The translations under genes were made by a program, and so were the position numbers. A stretch of 64,000 bases of DNA from positions 5,656,001 to 5,720,000 of the forward strand of contig JBBPUQ010000004.1 of the NCBI GenBank assembly GCA_038501195.1, read 5' to 3'. Shown in pieces: positions 32,201 through 44,600 of the stretch (the stretch's first letter is position 1; each line of letters begins with the position of its first letter). The notes beneath the pieces are model-generated. The model saw only the letters and a list, made by a program, of their open reading frames with translations. It searched no databases and had not been told where the DNA came from. Source of the DNA: Nemania diffusa. Taxonomy: Eukaryota > Ascomycota > Sordariomycetes > Xylariales > Xylariaceae.

Positions 32201-35094
32201 GTCCACGTGAACTTTGATAAGTATATCGACTATGGCCCTGTATCCCATCTTACATGAGATAAATAAAAGGCGATTGGGTGCATGTGACTTGGGTGACAGT
32301 TCCTGTAGTTTCTTAATCAGGACATTGAAAATCGCTTCGTCGCCCCTAATGCAGGCTCCCCCTAGCTCCGTTTCAATATATTCTGTGGCTTGGACCTCCC
32401 CAACCAGGGCGTTCACAATATTGAGATGACCATATCGACACCCAACTTGGAACACGGCGAGTTTATCAACATGAGGGTCGTCAAGGAGCCGATAAACGAT
32501 ATCCAGGAGTCCAAGTTGGGCTGCAAGGTAGGCCGGTGTATTTTTACCATCGTCGTATGAGAAACCACCGGACTTGAGAGCTGCAAGTTCAAGGAAACGC
32601 TGGAAGTAGTCAGGGCTCGCAAAAATAGAATACGCAAGTTCAATGAGGCTTTTGTCTTCATCAATATGAGATGATTCTCGTCCGGAAGAAGTGCGAATGG
32701 CTTTCGTATAGTGTAAATGCCAGTTTTCAACAACGTATCCAAGAAACTCGGAGTGTATCGCATTCGTGGTTGCTGTTATTTCCTCAGGCGTTTTTCCTAG
32801 ATATAGATGCAAGTATTCTAAGCAGAGCCTTGCAAATACGCGATCGTCCAAGGATATACATTCTGGTACTGAAGCGGTCCATTTCCGCAGGACTTCTGCC
32901 ACACAGGGATAAACGATCCGAATATCCTCATTTTCAATGTTGACCAATGGACCAAGTTGGCGTTTCAAGTCATAGGCAAGATCTCTTGGCACCAATGACC
33001 CGTTTTCTATTCGGAGTGGCGATGATATAGAGAATGACTCCTCTAAAGTGATAGCGACAGCTAACTCAATGGGTTTAAGTGGTCTGATGGCAAGCGCCAT
33101 CCAGGAAACTGCGGACCTAACCCAGGGAGGACAATCCTTGATCATCTCAAAAATCATCTCATCAATACTGTTGGAAAATGATGATAATTCTGCTTGGATT
33201 AAGCTGGGACGTGATACGCAAGTAATGCTACGTATGCGATGAGCAAGTAGGGCTGATTGTAGGAAACCCCCTGCTGCGGTGAGACGTTCTAGAACCTCGC
33301 CATTTACGGCCTCAAATCGGGAAGTTTCTGACATGAGTTCATCGCGCTGTCGAGTAATGAAATCTACCAGACTGCGGTTGTGCGCTTCTAGGTCGTCGAG
33401 GCTGACCATAGAGAATAACTCCGTTGTAGAAGGGACAAATGATTTGCTTGCTGTGATAAATAGCTTGAGGTCTTCTCGACGAGCAAGAGTAAGGTTCAGG
33501 AGCTGTCTTGTCACCCGATCTAGATCAGATACGTCGCAGCTATCTATAGAATCGATGATGATTATAATTGCATCAGCGTTTGATTTGCGAACAATTGAGC
33601 GAAGCTGAACCCATAAGCTACCCTCCGCCCACGCTAAGGTGTCATGTTGAGAAGGTACCATGGTTTCCTCAAACAATTCTGGTTCACTAGCAATAATTTG
33701 GCACACAATACTACTTAGCATGACTGTAATTGACCGTTTGATATGGTTCCAGGCGTCAAAGGCAAAATACGTAACGATCGAATTGGATGATCTCCGCTTT
33801 TGGAGCAGAGACGTGTAGATGTTGTAAGACAAGCTACTTTTTCCAGTCCCGTTTCTTCCACTGATAATTGTAGTTGATGACTGTTTTTTCTTCAGAGTCG
33901 GTTGAAGGAAGTCCATAATCCAGTCTTGGCCCTCGTATATTGGAGGATGGAAAAAGAGACTGAGCTGAGTGAGCCCATTGATGTAATTGCGATAAAGTGG
34001 TGAAACTATAGCGTAACTCAGGTCATGGATGAACCAGTAGATTTTATATCTCGGATCACATACCCTTGGCTGCCTTCCTTAGTGCTTCGATAACTACATC
34101 CGTATGGATGTTAGAAAGATGAGGTTTCTTTGGATCTCGCGACTCAAAGGGGACCCCTATTTGGATTTCGTGACAAACCCCGAGGGTAGTATTGCGTGGC
34201 AGAATGATCTGAGGCTCTCTCATTAGTACGTTATCTGTTCTGCAAGCCATCGATGCACAAACTGGGGCCATGCCGGTGGGTTCCTCCGTTAGTGCAAAGA
34301 CGCTGATTACAAACAACCGAAATGAAATCGAGATAAAATTTGACGATACTCCTTTAAGGAAATCCAGTAGTAGGGCCGTGGGCTTCCACCGCTTTTCGGT
34401 TGGGATCTGTAAGGACAGGTGGGCCTTCATGCTTTCCACGGCTAATGAGTGAATAGTAAGAGCTTGGTGAGGAACTCCATAAAACACCTATAAGACTATT
34501 AGAGTGACTACTTATCGGAGTAGAGTCCTAAGGCTAACACAAGCACATGTGTTTTGCGCTATAGTTGCGTAACAACTATTGAGTTCAGCAATAATAAGTG
34601 CCTGTCTAATAAGTTAGTTCTAGTGACAGATAGTTTTCATATTAAGAGGACAGACCTTTTTCACGATGAGCCCGCCTAAGTCTTCGCATAAAAATATGAG
34701 AGAAGTCCCCGGCTATAAGGTTTTGTTAGCATGCAAATAAATGGTTAAATCTGCTAGATTCTGCTACTCACGTTGTTCACCCCTCGTTCTCTTTGAACAC
34801 AGCCTAGGAGATACTCAGAGTTTAGATTGAGTGATTCTGGTGATAAAATATTGCTCAAATGGGGCCCAAATTGTGGGTGAAATAGAATCAACTGGCAACC
34901 CAGACTCATTTTGATCGCAACTGCCTGTTCTGTTAGAGGAGGCCATGGCAAGTTAGCCTCATCACCAGGACGGCTACCAAGGTAGCGTAAACCTGTCACC
35001 ACAACAAGACTAGTTAGGTTTTACATTAGTGCATATGAAATCAAATAATTCAGGATCCTTACATGACACAGTTAGTATCCGACTGCAACGACAT
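29237..35094 (-). CDS. NLR-type protein: hydrolase-like domain, NACHT, ankyrin repeats, ZZ zinc finger
   Basis: Seven exons were assembled by hand: 35094..35063, 35009..34772, 34712..34656, 34601..34539, 34487..34064, 34005..29831 and 29710..29237, giving 1820 residues. The N-terminal region (1-270) resembles the SesB-like alpha/beta hydrolase domain of fungal NLRs (LIFLCEDLGGLIVKK at 95-109, FYGVPHQAL just after 130). However, the nucleophile Ser is replaced and the oxyanion HG reads TG. The NACHT domain has Walker A GRNGTGKSS (321-329) and Walker B AIIIIIDSIDSC (about 416-427). Ankyrin repeats fill about 760-1615 (roughly two dozen, for example DGKTALHIAAFAGD). A ZZ finger spans the last intron: CDGCEYS joined to PICGVRFKC, ending LCFKCYW. 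Such proteins act in self/non-self recognition and programmed cell death in fungi. The weakest junction is exon 4/5, with a GTTAGC donor. Confidence 0.75.
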
Positions 35095-35892
35095 GACGGG
35101 AGATAATTTCGAAGCCCTTGTTGACAAGTTGCCGTGAGCTAAGCTTAGCACTACTATAGTGACTTAAGGAGCGTATAAGAAGAGGCAGAAATAAATCGCG
35201 TATTAGAGATTAAACCCAAGATTAATGATCGTGCTAAGAGTATTAGCAAAATGGGAACCCCAAATAGTGAATGTGGCGCTGCAAATGCTTTCGGCCGCAC
35301 CGCTTTTTGTTTATACACTGCATAGCTAAATAATTTCGAGGAAAGCTTGGCCATGAGATTGACTGGCTGCACTTCCCAAAAACTTCCGAAGATCTTTTAC
35401 TATTGTGGACATTGTCTTGTCTTCTAATTCGTGAGATTCATCACAGAGGCTGCGGTTGCTACCCAGACCTGCATATGCGGTGACCAGTCCACTATAATAT
35501 CGGGCGTTCAGAATGTGATGGCGAGCCGCAGATCCAATATTGTAAGTAACCCTAGAAATAGCATCCACCTGTACCTGAATCTTCGTAGAAAGTTGGCTGC
35601 TCGACCCTTAGATTATACCATGGCCGAATGCTATTTAAAGTTGCCATCATGGCTACAAAAGAGAGGCAACTAAAGTTATCAACGATAATGGAGTAGAATG
35701 GAATAAGGTATATGTTTAAAACGCGATTTTGTTAAAGGGTTTAAAATGTATAATAATCTAAGTTGTGATTTATCATATAGGATGTAGATCTGTTAAACGT
35801 ACAAGGCAGTGTGGCAATATTTAATTCGAAGCCGGCATAAAGCAGTTACTTAAATTGTAACAGTCGTCATTCGCTCGATCAGTCGTTTCTGT
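35095..35892 (-). other. Unassigned region with two overlapping minus-strand frames
   Basis: This lies between the NLR start and the broken ORF. One frame (35568-35326, open further upstream without ATG) reads IQVQVDAISRVTYNIGSAARHHILN and later TIVKDLRKFLGSAASQ, and is helical. An overlapping frame (35372-35154) contains a hydrophobic stretch (LLILLARSLILGLI). Neither is recognised. They may be a degraded gene or chance frames. The NLR promoter must also lie here. Confidence 0.3.
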
Positions 35893-36655
35893 TTAGATTA
35901 AAGGCGCAGCAACCTTGAATGTGTCACCTTCGGGATCAATTTCCTTATTACTTTGCTCTGCCCGCACTTTTCGCATCTCCTCGAAGTTCTCATGAAGACT
36001 CATAAACATGACATCATCCCGCAGGCAAAGGTCCCCGAGGCTCTCCTTTTTGATTGTGAATAATCCACTGATCACATTAGCCGCCGGCTGGAATATGACT
36101 GCATCCTCATTTTCCATTCGCTTCCATACTTGTTTCAGTTCTGACTACTTTTGTGACATCCACCAACCTTTTTCGGCGATTACTTCGATCGAGCCTTTAA
36201 ATTGTGATGTGAGATCTTGCTTAAGTGCAGTTTGTTGAGCTGAATTCTCCTGCAGACCCCATCGCGCTGTGCTAAGACCACCGGTGTCACGTCCGTAGGC
36301 CCGCTTCGCTCCCGTAACTTGGGTATGAAACTTCAACTCTTGCGTCTGAGTTATGGAGTATTCTTCACTGACACTTGCCGTAACAGGGCCAACTGAGCTG
36401 TGAAAATCAACATTTCCAGTGATGCTTCGTTCATCGACCCTCTGATTTGGAACAAGCGACCAACTGTCTGCTGGAGCCATATCTTTCATTTTCACCTCAA
36501 CAGCTGGATCGTCACATGTGAAAGTCCACGTTATCTGGGCATGCTCGAAATGTCGAGTACGGGAGGGCAAAAAATTAAAGCAAGCGACAATCAGGGTTAT
36601 CAATAGCGGCAGCTTGATGTGTGGGATTAGCAGCCGTGATTCTCCACTAGATTAT
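35893..36655 (-). pseudogene. Hypothetical fungal protein gene interrupted by one in-frame TAG and lacking a clear 5' end
   Basis: One reading frame runs from about 36655 to the stop at 35893 and is broken only by a TAG at 36147-36145. Before the stop it reads HFEHAQITWTFTCDDPAVEV, then SVSEEYSITQTQELKFH, VTGAKRAYGRDTGG and ARWGLQENSAQQTALKQDL. After it the frame continues in register (SELKQVWKRMENEDAVIF, then RDDVMFMSLHENF). It resembles a lineage-restricted fungal protein of unknown function. There is no convincing ATG: the frame is open upstream into the AT-rich block, so the start is lost or lies in a missed exon. The TAG differs from CAG by one C-to-T change in a CpA context, the preferred RIP target. 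It may still be translated as two pieces or spliced, hence moderate confidence. Confidence 0.5.
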
Positions 36656-36659
36656 GTTG

Positions 36660-37620
36660 TTGCAGACAAAGTATAAAAAGAGTGAGGTGCGCTAGTACAA
36701 GAACAGAACAGCCGCGTTGAAGGTGTTAAGTGACTAAAATTACAAGCATAAGGATTTGAGGGTATGAAAAGTATTAGATAAAAGCATAAATAAAACACTG
36801 ACATATGTATTAAACTACATAGATAACATAACACATAATGTAAAAGTTATAATTAAAAAAAAAAACCAAGCTTAATATAAATATAAAAAATTAAAATAAC
36901 TTAAATATTAATAAAATTATATATATATATAAATTAAAAAGAATATATAAAATTTTATTATTAAATTTCTTTTAAAAAAAATTAAAAATAAATTATTATT
37001 TAATTTATATAATGTTATAAATAAATAAAATTAAAAATAATTATATAAAATAATAATATATATATATATAAACTTAATAAATAAAAATTTAAATATATAT
37101 AAATATTATTTATTATAACTATGTTATAAAAATTAAAAATAAAAATTTATTAATTATTAAAATATAATATTTTAATATTTTATATTTTTTTAAATAAAAA
37201 ATCAAGTTTTAATAAATATAACATTGTTTTTTTTATATATATTATTAATTTTAAAAATATATAATTTTTTATATAAATTTAATTATTAAAAACTTAAATA
37301 GCTTTTTATTAATTATATATTTTATTTGAAAATATTATATTAATTTTATTTATATTTTTTATATTTTTTTATATTTTTTATACTTTTTTATATTTAATAA
37401 TATAATTTTTATTTTAAATTTTTATTATATTTAATAATCTATAATATTTAAAGCTATATATTTAATATTTTTAAAAAGTTATTTTTTTAAATTAATAATT
37501 ATGTTATTTAAATAAATCAATGTTTATTAAAATATACAATGTATATAAAAGGTATATATAATTAAAATAAAAACTTAACCATTTTTTTATTTAAAATTGT
37601 TGGTTAAACCGTTGTTAACA
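36660..37620. repeat. AT-rich block 1 (about 1 kb)
   Basis: Composition drops sharply to almost only A and T from about 36.8 kb, with TA runs and no open frame. It fits RIP-decayed repeat DNA. No match to the LTR families further right was recognised by eye. The last 60 bp (37560-37620) grade back to normal composition. Confidence 0.7.
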
Positions 37621-37746
37621 TTTGCCACACAAGGATTAATCTTGGAAATTAGTACTGAGACATCAGCAGCAATCAAGGTATAGACCGATGGTTCCTCTTT
37701 TTATCATATTTTCCACTTGCCACTTTCCACTTCCCCTACTGCCAAC

Positions 37747-39586
37747 ATGGAGTCCGAGTCAGATAACCAGGGCACACTGCCGGTCGGGGAATCAGCACCT
37801 CTTCTCACCACTCATACCACCCATCCCTCGTTTGATGATCAATCCAGCGATGCACACCGTCACGTAGTTACTGGCGCCGCATCGTTATATCCTCGTGTCA
37901 TCCTCTTCATTCTCGCCTTCTCCTTTGTCGCCGATCTGGGTGGTGCCTTGGTGAACGCCCCCGAGCTGCGCATGCTTGAAATGGCCATTTGCAGAGACTA
38001 TTACTTCGCACATGATCCCTCCGTCATTGGCCCACCACCACTCTCGTACGTCGACGAGAGGTTGTGCAAGCTCAAGGATATCCAGGTCGAGCTGGTTTAT
38101 ATTGTCGCCACCAAGTCGTTGTTAATGACTGTGCCCGGTGAGAGGGAGCCCTTGTATCTCCCTTTTATCATAGACACGCACTGACGGATTCCTAATGTCG
38201 GCTGCCTTAGGTCTAATACTGAGTATACCTTATGGTCGCCTTGCGGATAAGATTGGCCGGAAACCAGTGGCTTTCCTCGGCATGCTGGGTCAGGTGCTCG
38301 CCTATTTTTGGGTTGTCCTCGTTTGTTATTTCCACCACGCCTTTCCCACGCGCCTCGTTTTACTATCGCCAATCTTCCTAGTTCTAGGAGGTGGTTCTCG
38401 CGTGTTATCAGCCATTATGTCAACAATCATCGCCGACGTGGCTCCCGACCATATGAGAACAACTATATACTATGTCATCGGCGCTGGCCTCCTCGTTACA
38501 GACGTCGTCGCCGCTGCTGTTGGTTCTTGGCTTCTATCTAAAGATCTTTGGCTTCCATTCAAATTCAGTGCCCCCATCCTCTGTTTTTCGCTCCCTTTGA
38601 TATTGGCCATGCCAGAAACCCTGGTGGTTCGTTCAAAGCTGAGTGCGATAAACAACCAGGCACCGGGTCCGGAAGTGACCAATTTGTCCACTTTGGTATA
38701 GTCTTTACTTATGCAATTCCGTGGACACCCCTACCACCCGCCGTGAGCCCAAGCTAACTCAATTTCCGGTTAGAGCCAACGACTTGTCTCCTCCTTCCGA
38801 CGATGGTTCCAGGACTTGCATCAAGCTATTCTGTGTTTAAACCCCCTTGTCGTCCCCCGGGAAGTGACCGTGTCTCTGTCTATCATCTTTTTGTCGGCAT
38901 TCTCTCGTGCAGCTAATGGCTTATTCACGCAGTATACTTCTAAACTACTCGACTGGTCCATTGCCACTGCAGGTTATATTCTAAGTGTGAAGTCTCTGGT
39001 CACCCTGCTCACGCTCGTTGGTTTAGCATGCACCACGCAGGTCCTTGAGAGAAGATTGGGAACACGACCGCTCTATCTGGATACATGGGTGATCCGCTGC
39101 AGCCTAATGGTATTGACAGCTGGGTCGATACTCGTGGCAGCAAGCAAGGAACCTGTGTTACTCATCGCGGGTATAGCACTCCCCTGTCCACTGAAAAACA
39201 AACACTGTCATTTCATCTGCCAACCACTTATCATGTAGGTTCGTTACTGGGCTCAATAGGCAATGGCATTGTGCAAGCTCTGCAAGGACTACTCGCCGCT
39301 GTTGCGGATAGATCTTCAACAGGACAGCTTTTTGCGGGTGCGGCTCTCATTGAGCTTTTAGCTCTGTTTTCGGGGAGCTTGGCCTTCGCTGGGCTATTCG
39401 ATGTTGGACTAGGGACTGGCTCTATATGGGGGATGGGCCTCCCCTTCTACATTAGTGGAGTAAGTTCCTCATAATCACGTAAAACCAGTCATAATCCGCC
39501 CCTAGGTCATCACACTAAGTTCATGTATCTTACAGTTATTCACTCTCATGGCTAGTGCACTGTCGTTTCTACTACCGACTGCATAG
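37747..39586 (+). CDS. Major facilitator superfamily transporter in a GC-balanced island
   Basis: Five exons, 37747..38137, 38211..38695, 38774..39170, 39239..39459 and 39506..39586, give 524 residues. The cytosolic N-terminus is about 55 residues, with ESAPLL. Transmembrane segments then begin at YPRVILFILAFSFVADLGG. The region PELRMLEMAICRDYYF and the VELVYIVAT segment precede MFS motif A, which reads YGRLADKIGRKP (about 138-149). Further helices continue to the C-terminus (FTLMASALSFLLPTA), giving about 12 in all. The fold is a proton-coupled or facilitative transporter of the plasma membrane; the substrate is unknown. All eight splice sites are GT-AG in consistent phase, and no stop interrupts the joined frame. 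The gene therefore looks intact although AT-rich decayed DNA lies within 130 bp on the left and 270 bp on the right. Confidence 0.8.
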
Positions 39587-39850
39587 GATCACCCAAAATG
39601 CATGGTGCATGACACATGTCTTGTAGAACCCAGTACCAACTGATATGAGACACTAAGTCTGGTTGGATGCTGTGACATTGCAACAGAGGGTAATCGTTAG
39701 AAAGAGGTTTAAACAGGCACCGGATTCCATTAAACATATAGCCATAGAATCTAGTTGTTACTTACCTCATTGGAATATAAGAGTTCAGCAGAGGCACTGT
39801 GCTAAAAACAGACATGGGCTTCAAGTATTTCAAACGTTATTATATAGATA
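39587..39850. other. 3' flank of the MFS gene, right edge of the island
   Basis: Normal-composition sequence that presumably holds the 3' UTR. It gives way abruptly to almost pure A/T at about 39.85 kb. No further gene was seen. Confidence 0.5.
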
Positions 39851-40043
39851 AAAAACAGAAAGATATTATTCAAGCGGTATAAGCAATATTATTTTAATTA
39901 AAAATAAACAAGTTAATTAAAAGTTAAAATTTAATTTAATTTATTTAATTAATTAATTAAATATAAAATTTAAAATTTATAAAAAGATTTTTAAATAAAA
40001 TAAATTTTATTATTTATAAAATAATTTTATATTTATAAATTTA

Positions 40044-41690
40044 TTATTAATAAAACTTTTTATATATATATAATTAAAAAAGTTTAAAATAATTTATAAA
40101 ATTTAAAGTTTATTTTTAAGTTTTAAAGTTTTATATTAATTTATATATATATATAAAATTTATAACTTTTATAAAGTTTAATAAGTTTTTATATTTTTTA
40201 TTTATTTAATTATTTAATAAAAATCTTAGTTTAAATTTTAGTTATATATATTTATTATATATATATAAGTTTTATTAAATTATTAATTTAAAACTAAAAT
40301 TTTTTTTTTTTATATAATAATTTTAGTTTTAATATTAATTAACTTTTTATTATTTTTTTTATTATTTTATTAATTTATATATATTTTTATTTATATAATT
40401 AATTTATTTATATTAATTAGTTTTTTTAATATTTAATTTAATATTTGTTTTATATAAACATTTATTAAATTATTTTTATTATAAATTTATTATATTTTTA
40501 TAATTTTATAATTTTTTGTTAATTTTTAAAATAATATAGTATTAATTATAAATTGTTTTTTTTATATAATTTTTAAGTTAATTAATTATTTATATATATA
40601 ATTAATAATATAATTAATAGTTTTAATATATAAATAATTTTTTAAAAAATTATATTAAATATAATAATATAATTAAATTTATTAACTATATTATATAATT
40701 TATTTATTAATATATTTTATATAATTTATTTATATTTAATTAAACTTTAATAAATAATATTGTTTTTAATTATAAAAATATTTTTTATATAATTTTTATT
40801 AATTAATATAATTATAAATTTGATTTAAAAATTTAAATTTTTATTATTTATAAATATTTTATAAATAAAAATAAAAGTTTTTATATAATTAAAATTTAAA
40901 AATATATATTATAGTTTTTATTATATTTTTAATTTATTATTGTATTTATATATTTAATATTTTAACATTATTTTTTATTAGTTTTTAAACTTATATAATA
41001 ATTAAAAAATTATATAATATTTTTAATTAATATAATAATATAATATATATATTTTAAATTTATTAAATAATATATTATTAAAAATAATTTTTTATATAAA
41101 AGTTAATAATATATAATTATTTAGTTTATTTTTATTAAATAAACAAGATTTTTATTTATTTATTTAAATTTTATTTATATTAAATTTAATAAAATATTTA
41201 AATATTAATATTGTTTTTAGTTTTATATAAAATAATAACTTAGTTTTTTTTTTTATATAAAATTTTTTTAAATATAATATTAAAAATTTTATTTATTTAA
41301 AATTTTAAAATTATAAATTTATTAAGTTTTTTTTTAATATATAATAAATATAAGTTATATATAAATATTTTTATATTTAATTTTTAATAATAATATTTAT
41401 AATAAATTTTATATTAATATAATTTTAATTTAATTAATTTATATAATAGTTATATAATTTAAAATATAATATTTATTAAATATTTATTTTTTTAATTTTT
41501 TTAATAAATAAATATAAATTTTTTAATTTAATTTATTATATAATTATATATATATTTAAAAAATAGTTTATAATTTTATATATATATTATAATTTTAAAT
41601 TAATAATAGTTTGAAATTTATAATAAACTATTAATGTATATATTAATTTATTAATATTTATATAAAAATTTAAACTTTTTATATTATTTA
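40044..41690 (-). mobile_element. Inverted 3' fragment of the 5.9-kb LTR element family
   Basis: Read on the minus strand, this stretch matches the right part of the element at 55977-61889. An LTR copy lies at about 40044-40292 with an internal deletion. Beyond it, about 41135-41500 matches the reverse complement of about 60360-60715, differing mainly by G-to-A/C-to-T changes. The left half of the element is missing; the copy stops where the next, direct copy begins at 41691. It is fully decayed, with no coding capacity. Confidence 0.65.
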
Positions 41691-44600
41691 TATTAAATTA
41701 ATAATTTAATAAAACTTGTATATATATACTAAATATATATAACTAAAGCTTAAACTAAAACTTTTATTAAATAATTAAATAAATAAAAAATATAAAGATT
41801 TATTAAAATTTATAAAATTTACAAGTTTTATATATATATATATATAAATAATTTATATATAACTTTTTTAATTATATTTTTTTTTGTAAAATATATATAA
41901 ATTAATATAAAACTTTAAAACTTAAATATAAACTTTAAACTTTATAAATTATTTTAAATTTTTTTATAAATATATATATATAAAGTTTTATTAATATTAA
42001 TTAATTATTATAAAATATAATTATAAATTAACAAAATAAAAAAATAAAATTTAATTATAAAATAGTTTTTATATTTAATTTTTTATTTTTTATATAAAAA
42101 ATAAACTATTATTTATATTAATTAAAAAAACAAAAGTTAAATTAATTATTAAATAAAAAAAACTTAAATATTATAAAATTAAAATAATTTTTTATATAAT
42201 AATTTAATTATTTTTATATAAAAATTAATAAAACTATAAATTATTTTATATATTTAATTTTATAACTATTTTATTTATTTATTTATTTATTTATTTTTAT
42301 ATTTATTTTATTTTTATAATTATATTAAAACTTGTAATAAAATTAGCTATAGCAGCTATAGTTATAGCAATTAAATCAAATCATTTTAAATTTTTAAATA
42401 AAAAACTATATTTATTTTTATATAAAAATATAATTAAAAAAAGCAATATTAATATTTTTAAATAAAAAAATAAATTTAACTTAAAATATTAAAATATTAT
42501 AATTGATTTAAATAATATAATTATTTTAATATAAGTGTTAATATATTTTATATAATATTTAAAAAAATATATATAATTAAAAATTAAAAATAAATAATTT
42601 ATATAAATATTTATAATAAACTTTAATAATTAAATAAAACTTATATTTATAAATATTAATTATATATTTAAATAAATATTTATTATAATAATTAAATATA
42701 ATAAAAATATTAAAATATATAAAAAAAAACTAAATAATTAACTTATATATATTTTTAAAAAGTTTTATAAAAATAACAATAAAAAATTAAATAATAATAT
42801 ATTTATATAAATAGTTTTAATAGTTATATTAATAAATATATTAAAACTAATAATTATATAAATAAATCTTTTAATATTATAATTAATTATATTAAAATTT
42901 ATAATATTAATATATATTAAAACATTTAATATAAATAATTAAATATTTAGTTTTTTTATATAAATAAAAATTTAAAAACTTATATTTATTTTTAAAACTT
43001 TTATTATATATTTTATATTTTTATTTATAAATAAAAATTAATTATATAAACTTTTTTTTATTTAAATTATTTATAATAATTTAATTAAAATAGTTTAATT
43101 TATTATATTTATTAAACTATAACAATTTAATTAAAATTATAATAATAAATTATATAATATATTATATAATAAAACTTAAATTTTTATTTTAAAATATTAT
43201 TAATTAAAAACTATTAAAAAACAATATTATATAATATTTTTTTTTATATTAAAAAAAAAAAACTAAATAATATTATTTTAATTATATTAATTAAATATAT
43301 AAATCACACAAAATTTATATAATATTTAATAATTATTTTAATATAATAATTAATTATAATTAATATTAAATTAATTAAAATATTATTATTTTTATATAAA
43401 TAAAATAAAATAATTTAATAAAAATAATATATAAAATATTAAAAATTATAATTAATAATTTTTAATTTATATAATATATTTTAAAACTTAATTATTATAA
43501 AAAAATATTATTATATATAATAATTATATAAATATATTTTAATATATTTAAATTTAAATTTATTTTAATTAATTAAAAATTTATATATAAAGCTTTATTT
43601 TTTAATTTATAAATAATGTTATAATTTTTTTTTAATTAAAAAATAAATTATAATTATATAATAAATATTTATTTTATTAATAAATAATATAATATTAAAT
43701 ATTTAAAACAATTATATAATTATAACTTTAAAAATTTTTTTATTAAAAATTATAATAATTATATAATAAAAATAACAAAAATAATAAAAAATATTTTATT
43801 TATAAAAAGCTTAATTGTTAATTTATTAATTATAGTTAATAAAAAAAATTAAAAATAAAAAAGCAATATTTTATTATATATAATATTTTAAAACAAAAAG
43901 TTTTATTATATAAAAAATATAATATATTTATATTAAATTATAAAAATAATAAAAACTTTTTATATAATAATAAATTTAATAATAATTTAAATTTTAAAAT
44001 TAAAAATAAAACATTTTAATTTTTAATAAATTTAATATATTTTATTATATAATAAAAAAAATATATATATTTAAAATTAAATATTAATATTAAACAATTT
44101 TTATTTAAATAATTAATATAATATAAAATATTAAAATATATTATAAAATATTAATATAGTTAAAGTTTTAATTATTAAAAAAACTTAAATTAAAACTTTT
44201 ATATAATAAAATCTTTTTATATAAATAAATTAAATTTTAAATAATATAATAATTTAATTTAATAATATTAAAAATTTTAAAGTTATAAATATTATAATTA
44301 TTTTAATATTAATTAAATTAATTAAATTTTATATTTTAAATATATTAATTTTATTTTTATTATTATTATAAAATATAATTATATAATAAAATAAAATAAT
44401 AATATTAATTATATAAAAATAGAAATATTTATTTTTTAATATTAATTAATTAAAAACTATAAATTATTTTATAAAATAAAAGTTTTAAAAGTTATATTAT
44501 TAATTTAAATATTTTTATATAAAAAAACTTATAAAATTATTATAAAAAATTAAAAAGTTTTATTATTATTATTAATTATATAATTAAGCTTTAAAAAAGT

